Source of the DNA: Lotus japonicus
Taxonomy: Eukaryota; Streptophyta; Magnoliopsida; Fabales; Fabaceae
Assembly: GCF_012489685.1 (NCBI RefSeq)
Contig: NC_080041.1
Span: 25,099,780 to 25,163,779 of the forward strand
Direction of reading: 5' to 3'
Length of the DNA stretch: 64,000 nucleotides
The position numbers and the translations under genes were made by a program. Positions 53,887-64,000 of the stretch are shown piece after piece; within the stretch, counting starts at the first letter, position 1, and the number at the start of each line of letters is the position of its first letter. A model generated the notes under the pieces. The model searched no databases, had not been told where the DNA came from, and worked only from the letters and a program-made list of their open reading frames with translations.

Positions 53887-54528
53887 GAGCATCTCCAATA
53901 TTAGTATCTAATGTTAAATACATACTCATATGAGTATCTATTATCATTCGAGTACATATTCAATTCAACATGATGAAGATGAGTATGTGAAAATAGATAC
54001 TCTACACTAGACTTGAAAAGTGAGCTTGTATTTATTACAAGCACTTACAATTAATATAATTAGATTATATACTCTTTCTGTTCCTATTTAACTTTTCACT
54101 TTGAAGAATTTTTTTTTTCCAATTTAACTGTCCACTTAGCATTTCAAGAGAGCATTAAATGATGTTTTTACAACAAATGTCCTTGTCAGTACTATAAATG
54201 AGGAGAGATAACACATACTTTAAATGGTAAAATAGAAAAATAACTCTCACTTTTTCTAAAAATCAATAAAATAAATCACACCCTTAATATGTGTGTCTCC
54301 ACTCAAAGTGGACAGTTAAATAGGAATGAAGGGAGTAATTAATTAAAATGGAAATAAATAATAAAAAATACAAATGTGATGTTGATGGTGAGATCCACTA
54401 TAGAAACTTTTAAGAGTTGTAGAGTTAGAGTAAAAAGTTAGTAAAGTGGTGTAGATGATGTAGCATTATTGGAAATTGTGAAAAATGAAGTGTGAATATT
54501 TTAGTGAGTATGATGGATATAGATGCTC
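53887..54528. mobile_element. Tourist-like MITE containing a Stowaway MITE
   Basis: Ends GAGCATCTCCAATATTAGTA and TGATGGATATAGATGCTC are imperfect inverted repeats, with TAA on both sides (53884-53886, 54529-54531). The GAGCATCTCCAAT end is shared with the MITE at 25691. A Stowaway (54072-54335) is nested inside. Net length is about 376 bp. It lies about 450 bases above the ERF TATA box. Confidence 0.8.
54072..54335. mobile_element. Stowaway-like MITE nested in a Tourist-like MITE
   Basis: Inverted ends CTCTTTCTGTTCCTATTTAA and, on the complement, CTCCCTTCATTCCTATTTAA; TA flanks both sides (54070-54071, 54336-54337). 264 bp, non-coding. Confidence 0.85.
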
Positions 54529-56784
54529 TAAGAACTGGTAAACATATGAGTTGGAGAGGGGAGAGGTCTAGTGTAAGACCCAGGATTTTAGAATTAAATA
54601 AATAATTAATTTCCAACTCACGCATAGGATTTTGTGTCAGCGTGAGAGGAACCTAATTTGTGATTGATGTTTGGATTAGTATTATGAAGGAGAAAGTTCA
54701 GGAAATGACTAAGAATAGTATTATAGTCGTTATAGGTTATAGCACGAGCTTTATTCACTTTTGCCTTAGGGCGCAAGCGTTAGTAAAAGGCTAATCCGCT
54801 CTTAAAGCACTGTAGAAGCGGAATTCAAAAATATTCAGAGGATTATAAGAATTTCTCTTATTCATTTTCCTGGCGAGTGTTTCGACACGAAACCCTGGAA
54901 TGTACGAACGATCGATTTCAATTCTCAGAAGTTTGCCGAAACTGAATCCCTGATAGCTCAAGAACCTTAGAGTAAACTGTTGATTAAGACTTTTTCTATT
55001 CGGAGCTTCAAACGAAGATTCCACACGCGTACACCCATTTCTTTCGATGTTTTAGACCTTTCTTCAGAAGGAAGTTTTCTATTCCGACATCAACTGCAAA
55101 AAGTAACTTTTCGGGTTAAATCGATTAACACCGTTAGTGAATCGTTTGCTTAAATTCCAAGAAGTCTGTTTCGAGTTTTGGAATTCTGTCGCCGGATTCT
55201 ATCTTATAATTCACAGAGGAACGTGCAGGAAAAATCGGAATCGCGAAATTTTTATTTTCCCACATTTTCCCTCTCCTACAAATAGCTTGAAAAACCAAAA
55301 ATTCTCACCATTTCACGCATGGAGGCCGCGGCTTGGAGAGGAGAAGGAGGAGGAGAGATTTTTGCCGATTCTTGCCTGATCGTCGCTCTGTTCGTTGCTA
55401 CGCGTAGACCTCGAGGTACTGATGCTTTTCCTTACCTTTGATCGTAAATTCTGTCGCTTTTCTCTATGTCTTTCTGTGCTCAAAGTTTTGAGCTTTTTGT
55501 AAAACTGTCCAAATAACTTGATTTCTCTGTCTAAACTTATTACCTGCATGCCCAAGAGCATGTTTAGCGGATTACATTTCGCCGAATCTCGCCGAATCGC
55601 CGCATAACTTCAATTCTTCTCAAAAACCCATTTTTATGCTGAGGTTCCACTTTTTGAATCAAAAACTCTCGACTGAGCTTAGCGTTAGTAGGATTAGTTG
55701 TCATAAAAGTTGTGGGTATCGACCTCATCCACATTATTTTTCGAAATTCCGATTTTGAGTTTCCGAGCTAAAAATCTTGACCAAAATACCCCTGTTCTAG
55801 TTTTCGATCTGATAATTTTTCTGAGAGTTTCCCTGGCCTAGATATCGCCTAAGAATACCTAGGAATTGATTTAGATCGAAGAAAAAGTTCGGAAACCCTA
55901 TTTTCTAAAGTGGCTGAAACCTGTTTGTTAGGGTACCGTGTCCAAAAATAATTTATGGGTCTCTATGACCTGAGCTATAGCGTAACTCTTTCGATTGTCA
56001 AAATTTTGGCTTTGGTTTCATGTCATTCCGAGTTCTGTAGCTCGAGTTATGCGCATTTTAGCGAAAACATGTCTTATTGTCCATTCGTGCCTAAATATCG
56101 AATTCTAGAGTTTCGAAAGCTTCTTTTCGGGTTTTGATAGTGTTATTAGTTGTTTTGTTTCTTAGCGACTAAGCAATGATACTTTGCTTAAGGTTTGGAA
56201 CGAGTTGAGCTGAGGAAAGAGACTTTGGAGCAATTGGTGAGGTTTCACAACTGAGGAGGACGTCGGGGAACTTGCTGGGTTCGGGAGCTTTATTTTGGAT
56301 TGGACTGGGATGTTGAGCTTGGATGGAGAAATTGGCTAAGGTAAGGGTAACTCAGTTTTAGAGCGTTATTCTTGCATGATTTATTCGCACTACATGCGCT
56401 TGAGATGAAGATGTTTAATTTGATTGGCGTTGATTGAAATATTGTATGCTTGCAATGTTGTATGCTTGCTTATGTTGACTGTTTCTGAGGCTTGTGCCAA
56501 ATGTTTTCTGGAGGCTTCGGCCGAGTGAACTTATTGAGACGTGTGTCTCCGTTTTTCTGAGAGACTTCGGCCGTTTACTGGTTTCTGTCATTATTGCTTT
56601 CTAGTGGATATGACATGATTATGTTTTATAGCACTGAATTATTGTTTCATCGTCAATAGAGCTTGATGTGTTTGTGCGAATGTTGTGATAATGAATAACA
56701 TGTGATTATGCTGATTTGATTATTGAATTTGAGATTGTTGTTTGAGTGATTACTGAGTTGGATGAGATGTTTTGATTTGCTTGA

Positions 56785-57190
56785 AGTGGCAGTGGAGTGG
56801 ATATTTTCACATGACTGCCCCGTCCTTCGAGGCGTTATCAAGTGGTAGTGGAGTGGATATTTTCACATGACTATCCCGTCCTTCGAGGCGTTACTTAGTG
56901 ACAGTGGAATGAATATTTTCACAGGACTGTCCCGTCTTGCGAGACGTTATTGTTTGATTGATATTGTTGAGGATTGTCGATACCTGATTTGATGTTATAT
57001 TGTTGAGGATTATTGATATCTGATTTGATGTTATATTGTTGAGGATTATTGGTATCTGATTTGTTGTTATATTTTTTAGGATTATTGATATTTGATTTGT
57101 TGTTATATTGCTGAGGATTATTGATATCTGATTTGTCGTTATATTGTTGAGGATTGTTGATATCTAATTTGATGTTATATTGTTGAAGTT
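56785..57190 (+). repeat. Two tandem arrays in unit X: 56 bp x 3 and 36 bp x about 6
   Basis: Units starting at 56785, 56841 and 56897 share GGATATTTTCACATGACT and CGTCCTTCGAGGCGTTA. From 56965 a 36-bp unit TGTTGAGGATTATTGATATC repeats at 57001, 57037, 57073, 57109 and 57145 with few changes. Confidence 0.92.
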
Positions 57191-58142
57191 ATTGTTATCT
57201 GAATTAACCTATGCTGTTAAGTCATTGATTCCTGAGTTAGTTTATGTTGTTAAGTTTTGTTGGTATCTGTTTTAAAACCATATCGTTGATTTTGCTGATA
57301 TGTTTAATTATGTTAAATATATGATTCGATTTCATGATCGATAGGATGAGTTGTCATCTATCCTGAATTAAATTAGTAGCTTACTTACCATGGCATGTAT
57401 TAGATTTGAATAACATGCTTTTCTCTTTATTATGTGGTAATTGCATGAAGTTAACCCTTTCTATTTTCTATTTGTTGTTTGGGCGCTTAACGCTATTAGG
57501 CGATGGAGAATCTTCGATGGAGCTTGACCTTCGTACGAGTCGGAGAGGAGAACTTGAAGAACTGTGGAAGACTTGAAGAATAGAGACCAGTGTAGAGTTA
57601 GAGCCTTGAGTTAGAGGGCTAACCATTATTGGTTTAAGCTTGCATAACGATTTTTGTAACACCCCGATTTCGGTGGCGTCACTTTAGTAACCAAAAGTAA
57701 ACTTAATGCGGAAAAACGTGAATATTTTTTTTTTGATAATAACTAAGACAAGACTGAATTAAATAAAACCCAAATGCGAAAAGTAATAAAACTAATATAC
57801 AATATATAAACAGCCCCCGCTGTAAGTAACAACCTCGTCACGAGTAACCTCCAGTGACGGAAAGAAAAGTGCAATGCCCGTAGGCAATATATACAAACCA
57901 AATGAAAAGGGTGAAGTGCCCGCAACACCATCCCTCAAAACTGAGAATCAGCTGACCCAATGGCCTGAAAATAAGACCTCCTAAGTCCAACCAACTCTCT
58001 GTGATTCCCGTAAGGAAACCACACAAAAAGCTATAGGCGGATCTACCCTGTCCCCTAAGTAACAAATGAAGCAAGACTGTCAGAGCTAAAACTCTACTCC
58101 TACACTAATCCTAACTCGAGGAGCTCATACCAACACTCAAAA

Positions 58143-58640
58143 CTATGTGCTAGCATGATCGTCGTCTGAATCAGAATCCAGAACGACCAAGTCTATCAAC
58201 CCTATCCGTCCTCCCCTCGCTCCTGCAACGCTCTCCGATGCTGGACTCACGGGCTTAGGGCCCGAACCCTGATCATCAATGATCGCAACGGAGGGTGCAC
58301 TAGACCCTGCCGAAGGCACTCCCACTGGAATCTCCTCTGAGGGATCCTCCTCCTCTGAAGATGACGGTGGCGGCGGTGCTCCTCCAAGACCTGGTCCACA
58401 GTGAACGCCCGGTGGCAAGTTGAAGCTGATAGAGCATCGCCTCAACACTCCTGACCTCAAGAGTCCTCCACTATCCACGTGGTCCTCCATGATACGCCCC
58501 GAATACGTCGCTCGGTGGCTCGCGGGGTCAACCACCCACGACCCGGGGTCGTCCTGGTCGATCATCTCGTACCTAATCCCCCCCGAAGGGTGGACCATTG
58601 CGAACCAATCCGCAATGTTCATCTGACAAAAGGCGTTGTC
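58143..58640 (-). CDS. ORF inside long-LTR unit B, Pro/Ser/acidic
   Basis: The open frame extends to 58799, but its distinctive part runs from about MVHPSGGIRYEMIDQDDPGS through SWVVDPASHRATYSGRIMED to an SSSEEEDPSEE stretch and an acidic end DSDSDDD. I do not recognise the family. The location parallels the frame in unit C, and both have a Pro-containing block then an acidic tail. It may be a conserved accessory frame of these long LTRs or the relic of one. Function unknown. Confidence 0.4.
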   Translation of the reverse strand, partial: DNAFCQMNIADWFAMVHPSGGIRYEMIDQDDPGSWVVDPASHRATYSGRIMEDHVDSGGLLRSGVLRRCSISFNLPPGVHCGPGLGGAPPPPSSSEEEDPSEEIPVGVPSAGSSAPSVAIIDDQGSGPKPVSPASESVAGARGGRIGLIDLVVLDSDSDDDHAST

Positions 58641-59290
58641 CGCCAAAACACACACAGAAGACGCGAGGGTCAACTCTAAAGAACTATGTAGATAATAAAC
58701 CCAATAGGTACAAATAATAGATAGCCACTTAGGCTTATAGCTAAAGATATCATTCCTAGGGTTGCATGTTCCACAATAACATGAACGCAATAATAACACT
58801 TAGCATGTTACAAGTAAGATAATCAAATAGCAATCACACTCAACCACTAAATCAGTATGCATGTTGCATGATATGTATGCAGGTTAACCCAGTCAACCAA
58901 TATGCAATCCGGAACGGATGGACATCAACGGATCAGCCCTTCACCAGCCACGGTGGTGCCATTTCGGCCCGCGTGCCTCTTACTCCAACAACAACGGTAG
59001 TCAGATCAGCCGTAACCCGTAGGTCTGCCATTTCGGTCTGCTACAAGAGACGTCTACAGACGCTCTATCACGGAAATCCGGGTCTTATGACCATTTTGGA
59101 ATCCGACGAGGTCCAGAGTACGTCCTGTGTTAATACCCCATTAATGTTGCATGAATGCAGGATGATTAGTCAACCAACGTCTCCGATCTCACTCGACACG
59201 TCGCCACGTGTTCTAGGTAAATTAAAGTCTCTAAAATCTTACCCTAAGGCAAAGTCGATTCTGCGACAAAAGACACACTTCACAACACAC

Positions 59291-59610
59291 ATCGCTGCTC
59301 CAACAGCACAAGAGTATTACATACTCGGGAACTAACGGTTCCCCGGACTTATCCCCAGGATAGCCCAACAACATCGCTGCTCCAACAGCACAAGAGTATC
59401 ACATACTCGGGAACTAACGGTTCCCCGGACTTATCCCCAGGATAGCCCAACAACATCGCTGCTCCAACAGCACAAGAGTATCACATACTCGGGAACTAAC
59501 GGTTCCCCGGACTTATCCCCAGGATAGCCCAACAACATCGCTGCTCCAACAGCACAACAACCAACGCTGCTCCAACAGCACAACAACCAACGCTGCTCCA
59601 ACAGCACAAC
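59291..59610 (+). repeat. 82-bp tandem repeat then 25-bp repeats in unit B
   Basis: ATCGCTGCTCCAACAGCACA recurs at 59291, 59373, 59455 and 59537, with intervening GGAACTAACGGTTCCCCGGA nearly unchanged. The last unit breaks into repeats of about 25 bases, CTGCTCCAACAGCACAACAA. The frames it opens are not genes. Confidence 0.95.
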
Positions 59611-62344
59611 AACAACAGACTCAACACTTGGATCCAACGACACTTCTCGTTTTCCATACTATGATTTTCATCCAAAGCCTCCTTTCGAGATTATTACCCT
59701 TACTTAAAGATTTAGAGGTTGTTTAATGTCTTATGAATTTTCTTTTCAAAATAATATCCTTTTTAGTCTTATCGCAATTCCTATAAGTTCTCGGGATCTT
59801 CGAATCCCCAAATGACTCCAGAGAATGTCTCGATCCATAAACCCTATACAAGGCCCGAACCTCGTTCGTCCTATCAAACTTTCTCAAAACTCTCAAAATA
59901 AAATCGGCATGACCTGCCCGCTATTCTCACCATTCAGGATCTCAGATTTTCAGTGTAAAGCATATTTAAATAATCACAATCAACAACATGTCATATATCA
60001 ATAAATCGCATCATAAACACTTAGCACTTAGCATATAAAGCATGCACCACACATCCTAGATTACCCACATAGCACATAGCATGTAAGTCAATCTTCAAAA
60101 ACATTCAGTAGATGAATCATCTACATTGTCAGCCGAAGCCTCAGAAAACATTTTCAATCACACACAATCTCAGTGCATAAACAGTAAACAATGTCGAAAT
60201 ATCGACCCTAAGCATTAACTAGAGATTCAGTGAGAAGCCCTCACCTGAAGGTTCTCCAGCAAAAACTTCAAACTCTTCTTCACAAGCAAGGTGTTGATCC
60301 TCAGGAAATTCCTCAAAATCACCTTTAGAACAAAACCACAAAAATCAATCAGAATCTATCGGAAACTAAGCTATCGATACTTACTAAGGTTACTCGAAGT
60401 AATCTATACTCTAAGGTACGATAATCTAGCGCGAAAAGACAAGTTTTCGGAAAAGGAAATTTCCTCCTCCCCCCTTATAGCTCTCGGCCACTATAGGTAA
60501 TTGTAGGGTTCGATTTTTCTTCGATCAAACTTGGTTCCTATGCTTTCATAAGCCGTAACTAAGGGTATTCTGAACTCGGAAAAATTATCGGATCAAAAAC
60601 TGTCGCAGGGGTATTTTGGTCATGATTTTTAACTTAGGATTTTCAAAACTGAAATCCCAAAAATAAAATTTTGCAGGGACGTCACCAACGACGTTTATGA
60701 CAACTAATCCTACTAGCACTAAGCTAAGGCGATAGTTTTCAGCCTAGAGGTTGGAACTTTACTCAAAACTACATAAAATGGGTATTTTAGGTTCAAATTG
60801 ATTCCGGCGGAATTCCGGCGACATAACGGAAAATCTAATCCGGCAGAAGTGATCTTGGGCATACATAGAAGAGGTTTAGAATCAGAAATGAAAGATTCAG
60901 GATAGTTTTGCAAAAAACCCATAAACTATCCGCTCAGAAAACTCTACAGAAAAGCTATGGAAAAAGCGATCGGAGGTAAGGATTAGCGACTATACCTCGA
61001 AACCTTGAAGTAGCAACTGATTGATCGACGATCAAGCAAACGATGAAGAAAAACTCTTCTTCCTTCTTCCTTGTTCTTGGCCGCGGTTTAGAGGAGAGAA
61101 AATGGAGGAAAATTGTGTTTTTTCTTCCTTTGTTTGCTATATATAGAAGGTGGAAATTCGCGGGAAAATGAAAGTTCCGCGAATCCGATTTTTCTGGCGT
61201 CATTCACCATGAATTCTAAGATAGGTTTTGGCAAAGGAATTCCCAAGCTAAGAAGATGTCTCCTTGTATTTTTGGCAACTAATGCAAAGTCGGTGCAAAG
61301 TCGGTGTAGAACTATTTTACCCGATAAGTTGCTTTTTGCCTCGAATGTCGGAATGGAAAACTTCCTTCTGAAGAAAGATTGAAATCATCAAGAGAAATGG
61401 GTGCACGCGTGTGGAATATTCATTTGAAGCTCTGAATAGATAAAGTCCTCAAAGTCGGGAAATTCTAGGGTTTTGAAATACCAGGGATTCGGTTTCGGCA
61501 AACTTCCGATGATTGGAATCGGACGTTCGTAGATCCTAGAGTTTCGCCTCGAAACGATTGTTATATATGGAAGAAGAGAAATTCTAACATTTCTCTGAAG
61601 ATTTTTGGAATTAACTGCCAGCGTGCCTAAAAGTGAAAATTAGCTATATACTAGGGTTTCTGACCTAGGTTTAAGCGTAAAACGTTCGTGCTATAACTTT
61701 TATCGATCATAATGAAATCCTTGAACTTTTCCTGAACTTTCTCCTTCATAAATATATTTCATTTAATAAACTTTCGTTCAGGTTTCCCTTCACATTACAT
61801 CAACCCTAATCGTGAATAAAAAGTTTATTCACTTAACATAAGCCTAAAACTCGGGCCTTACAATTTTAGAAATTTATATTTGGGGTTTTGGGTACTCGCC
61901 TTGTTCAAGGCTTGATGTAAATCCCTTTGTAGTTGGGAGTATGCATGACATGTTTTGGAAATACATTTGAAAAGAAAAAAAAATACTCCTGTTTATAAAT
62001 CATTTGGAAAATATTGCATATTTACTTTAATAGGTTACTAACGTGACACCCGAAAATCGGGGCGTTACATCTAGGGATTATGGATGGATTGTCGACTTTA
62101 ATTTTCTCATTCAACCCAATAAATGTGAATATAAAACTTATGATATCTTTTATTTAAATTTCATCCGATCTCTGTCTCTACCTTTTTTTTTTCTTTATCA
62201 TATCTCTCTCATACTCATATCTACATGTAATTCTTTTTTTACAAGGGGAAAGGTACTCATATCTATGTAGTTGGTGTCAAAGAATTATTTTTGTTGATAT
62301 AACTCATAAACAATAAATATAATAGTATAGTATATATGTATATA

Positions 62345-63278
62345 ATTTGCTAGGACGGGGGATAAAGTGTGTACTTTGGATGAGATGAATTAGTCTGCAG
62401 ATTGTGCGAAAGTGATTCGTGCTATTGCTCAAAATTTTGAGATGAAGATGCATGCTTTGTGGCTGCCACCGAGTTACGCTCCCTCTATTGGGAGTGTGGG
62501 GATTGAGGGTGATTTTTCTAGCTCTGGCGTGATGATGGTACACCCGAATCAGAGCCTGATGGTGCTATCATGCCTGACACCGATGATTTATATGGTGAGT
62601 CGGTGGTACCTATCGTCCATCCTAGTCAGTGCGCTGCGCCTTCTTCGATTCCTTTGGACGTTGTATTCTCTCGTTTCAATGTGTTTTCACGAGAGGATCA
62701 ACCGGAGGGGACGACTGCCGGTGAGGCTGATGTTGGTTTGGTGGAGCATATACCTTCTGCTGGTTTGGGACGGAGAGGCAGGGGTCGGCCTAGGAAAATG
62801 CACAAGGGTAGAGGGCGACCCAAGAAGAAGAAGGATTTTTAGGTCTTGATAGCTGAGGATAGTGATATGTCGGATGTGGTAGAGTCACTTGTAGACATTG
62901 AGGATTGTGTGCTTCCTGTCACAGAGCAGAATCCTGATTGTGTTTTTGAGAGGGCACGAGACATGTTGGAGATGGGAAAATTTTGTGGAGTTGTGTTTTC
63001 TGGTACTTACGACGAGGTTCTTCATGCTTGCATGGAGCATCTCAGGGCTACTCATTCAAAGAAGTATGGAGCGTCTGAGAGTTTGCGTTGATTGGTTTGC
63101 ATGGTGTCGGTTTGCGTTATTTTGACGGTCTTTTGTGGGTATATATTGTCGGTTGGCATTTGTTGCTTTCATTGTATTACATTCGTTTTTGCGTTGCTTT
63201 GTATTTAATCCATTGTCGAGAGGATCTATATCTCGACTTCTTTCGCATTCAATAACCTTTTGCTTTCTAAAAAAAATT
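62345..63278 (+). mobile_element. LINE-derived retroposon with ORF1 C-terminus
   Basis: It is flanked by an AT-rich target duplication containing ATAATAGTATA and TATATATGTATATA (about 62319-62344 and 63279-63304, with microsatellite length change). It ends in CTAAAAAAAA after a 3' UTR. The body is the ORF1 C-terminal region only. Endonuclease, RT and RNase H are absent. Confidence 0.65.
62570..63091 (+). pseudogene. LINE ORF1 C-terminal fragment with two AT-hooks, one stop
   Basis: One frame runs from about 62570 to 63091 with a single TAG at 62840-62842. Before the stop are two AT-hook cores (GRGRPRK and GRGRPKK), DNA-minor-groove binding motifs. After it lies an acidic segment (EDSDMSDVVESLVDIED) and CVFERARDMLEMGKFCGVVF. 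The ORF1 at 13022-15034 also ends in an AT-hook-like motif, which supports assignment to LINE ORF1 rather than a host protein. Only the fragment is present. Confidence 0.55.
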
Positions 63279-63304
63279 ATAATAGTATATATATATGTAT
63301 ATAT

Positions 63305-64000
63305 ATAAATATGTTTCATGTACTTATATTTTATAAAACATATATTATATAAATACATTATTATATATAAATTTCTATCCAAGATAAAATGTCATTTTAT
63401 GCAAAATAACTTCCACTCTTCTCTTTTCTATAAGATTAAATGAGAGAAGAATCTATCAATAACATTCAACCTCTTCACTCTCTCTATCATTTCTCTCATA
63501 CCAAACGAGTAAAAAATCTACTATTTTTCTTAACATTTTTTATTTTCTCATCTTCTTTTTTTTACAACTAAAGATACGTTTAAATAATGTGTATCATAAA
63601 GAACTATGAAATTGTTTAAAATTTATTTCAACACCTTTCGGTTCCTTGGATGCTCACCGACAAAAGTTACTATCTTTCCTACCTCTTTCCTTTCTTTGCG
63701 TCTAATATGCAATGATGACGCCAGGGTCCAACAACACTTTCTATCTTTTTAACTTTCAATTGATCAGCGATTTGGATCCTCTCAAATGAATTGTGAATGA
63801 GAATTGAAACATTGTTTCTATTTCTTTCTTCATAAATATTCAAAGATTCTACATATTATGCACGTATAAAGGTACAAATGGACACATAATTTTAACTTCA
63901 GGAAATTTGAAGAGTTTACAATTGAGAAGATGTGTAGAGAGAAACAAGTGAGATAATAGTAGATTTGTTGGTTATTAGATAGGATAGAAAAGCAAAAGAA
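63305..64000. other. AT-rich stretch to window edge, no gene seen
   Basis: Pyrimidine-rich and AT-rich sequence with no supported gene or terminal repeat. Confidence 0.5.

Larger units (their letters stand above)
57655..61862 (-). mobile_element. Long-LTR unit B nested in unit X
   Basis: On the - strand it starts TGTAAGGCCCGAG (61862) and ends CGGGGTGTTACA (57655). It has a perfect 5-bp duplication ATTTT (57650-57654, 61863-61867). It is 4.2 kb and contains no gag-pol. It holds an 82-bp tandem array (59291-59610) and an open frame near its 3' end (58143-58640). It is inverted relative to its host unit X, so the two form a large imperfect inverted structure. Confidence 0.78.
54572..62069 (+). 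mobile_element. Long-LTR unit X (probable solo LTR), split by inverted unit B
   Basis: It starts TGTAAGACCCAGG and ends ATCGGGGCGTTACA, with a perfect 5-bp duplication TCTAG (54567-54571, 62070-62074). Without the nested unit B (57655-61862) it is about 3.29 kb. It has no gag-pol and no second copy of its ends. Its first 600 bases share ordered blocks with the start of unit B on the opposite strand (TATGAAGGAGAAAGTTCAGG, TTCTTCAGAAGGAAGTTTTC, TAGTAGGATTAGTTGTCATA), so both are one family. It carries 56-bp and 36-bp tandem repeats. Confidence 0.75.

Noticed and set aside
58868..59335. 155-codon + strand open frame
   Set aside because: Runs through long-LTR unit B opposite to its orientation, with no recognisable domain and ending in the tandem array.
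59281..59643. Cys/Gly/Val-rich open frame and apparent CRISPR-like regular repeats
   Set aside because: A contiguous 82-bp tandem array without unique spacers, inside an LTR of a plant element; not CRISPR and not a gene.

Overview
The window is plant nuclear DNA, most likely from a legume. The evidence is GT-AG introns in a conserved eudicot gene, a plant AP2/ERF gene, and a dense population of plant transposons: Ty1/copia and Ty3/gypsy elements, L1-type LINEs with an RNase H tail, TRIMs, Helitrons, and Tourist, Stowaway, hAT and Mutator MITEs. LTR ends resembling the SIRE/Maximus copia lineage point to Fabaceae. The species is inference; I cannot name it from the sequence alone.

Only two ordinary host genes are visible. 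The first (26407-41749, + strand) encodes an ERGIC3/Erv46-type ER-Golgi cargo receptor of 386 residues. I could trace 13 exons by GT-AG junctions and an unbroken reading frame. The second (51726-52841, - strand) is a single-exon AP2/ERF transcription factor of the RAP2.4/ERF053 (DREB A-6) type.

The rest is mobile DNA, much of it nested. 1-4720: a tandem duplication and two decayed copia-type LTRs, one carrying a 1.37 kb retroposon. 5038-5889: a TRIM. 7231-8325: a copia reverse-transcriptase fragment between direct repeats. 10289-10795: a cluster of five alternating inverted repeats. 12684-19940: a Helitron inserted within 4 bases of the end of another Helitron; the inner one holds a LINE that kept ORF1 and RNase H but lost endonuclease and reverse transcriptase. 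20900-25470: an L1 remnant split by a 3.0 kb long-LTR unit. 25691-26082: a Tourist-like MITE just before the ERGIC3 gene. Inside ERGIC3: a Harbinger-like element filled with a GGT/GGC array (intron 3), a 331-bp TRIM (intron 6), and in the 9.6 kb intron 9 a decayed gag element, a Mutator-like element with possible captured gene sequence, and a nearly complete Ty3/gypsy element in reverse orientation.

45,860-49,560 holds SINE fragments, a Stowaway, a second Tourist-like MITE and an L1 remnant split by a hAT MITE. 53887-54528 is a MITE inside a MITE. 54572-62069 is a long-LTR unit with a second, inverted member of the same family nested inside it. 62345-63278 is a LINE ORF1-derived retroposon with AT-hooks. 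Target-site duplications (TSDs) were read directly for most insertions, so the order of events is well supported. No rRNA gene, complete tRNA gene or CRISPR array was seen.
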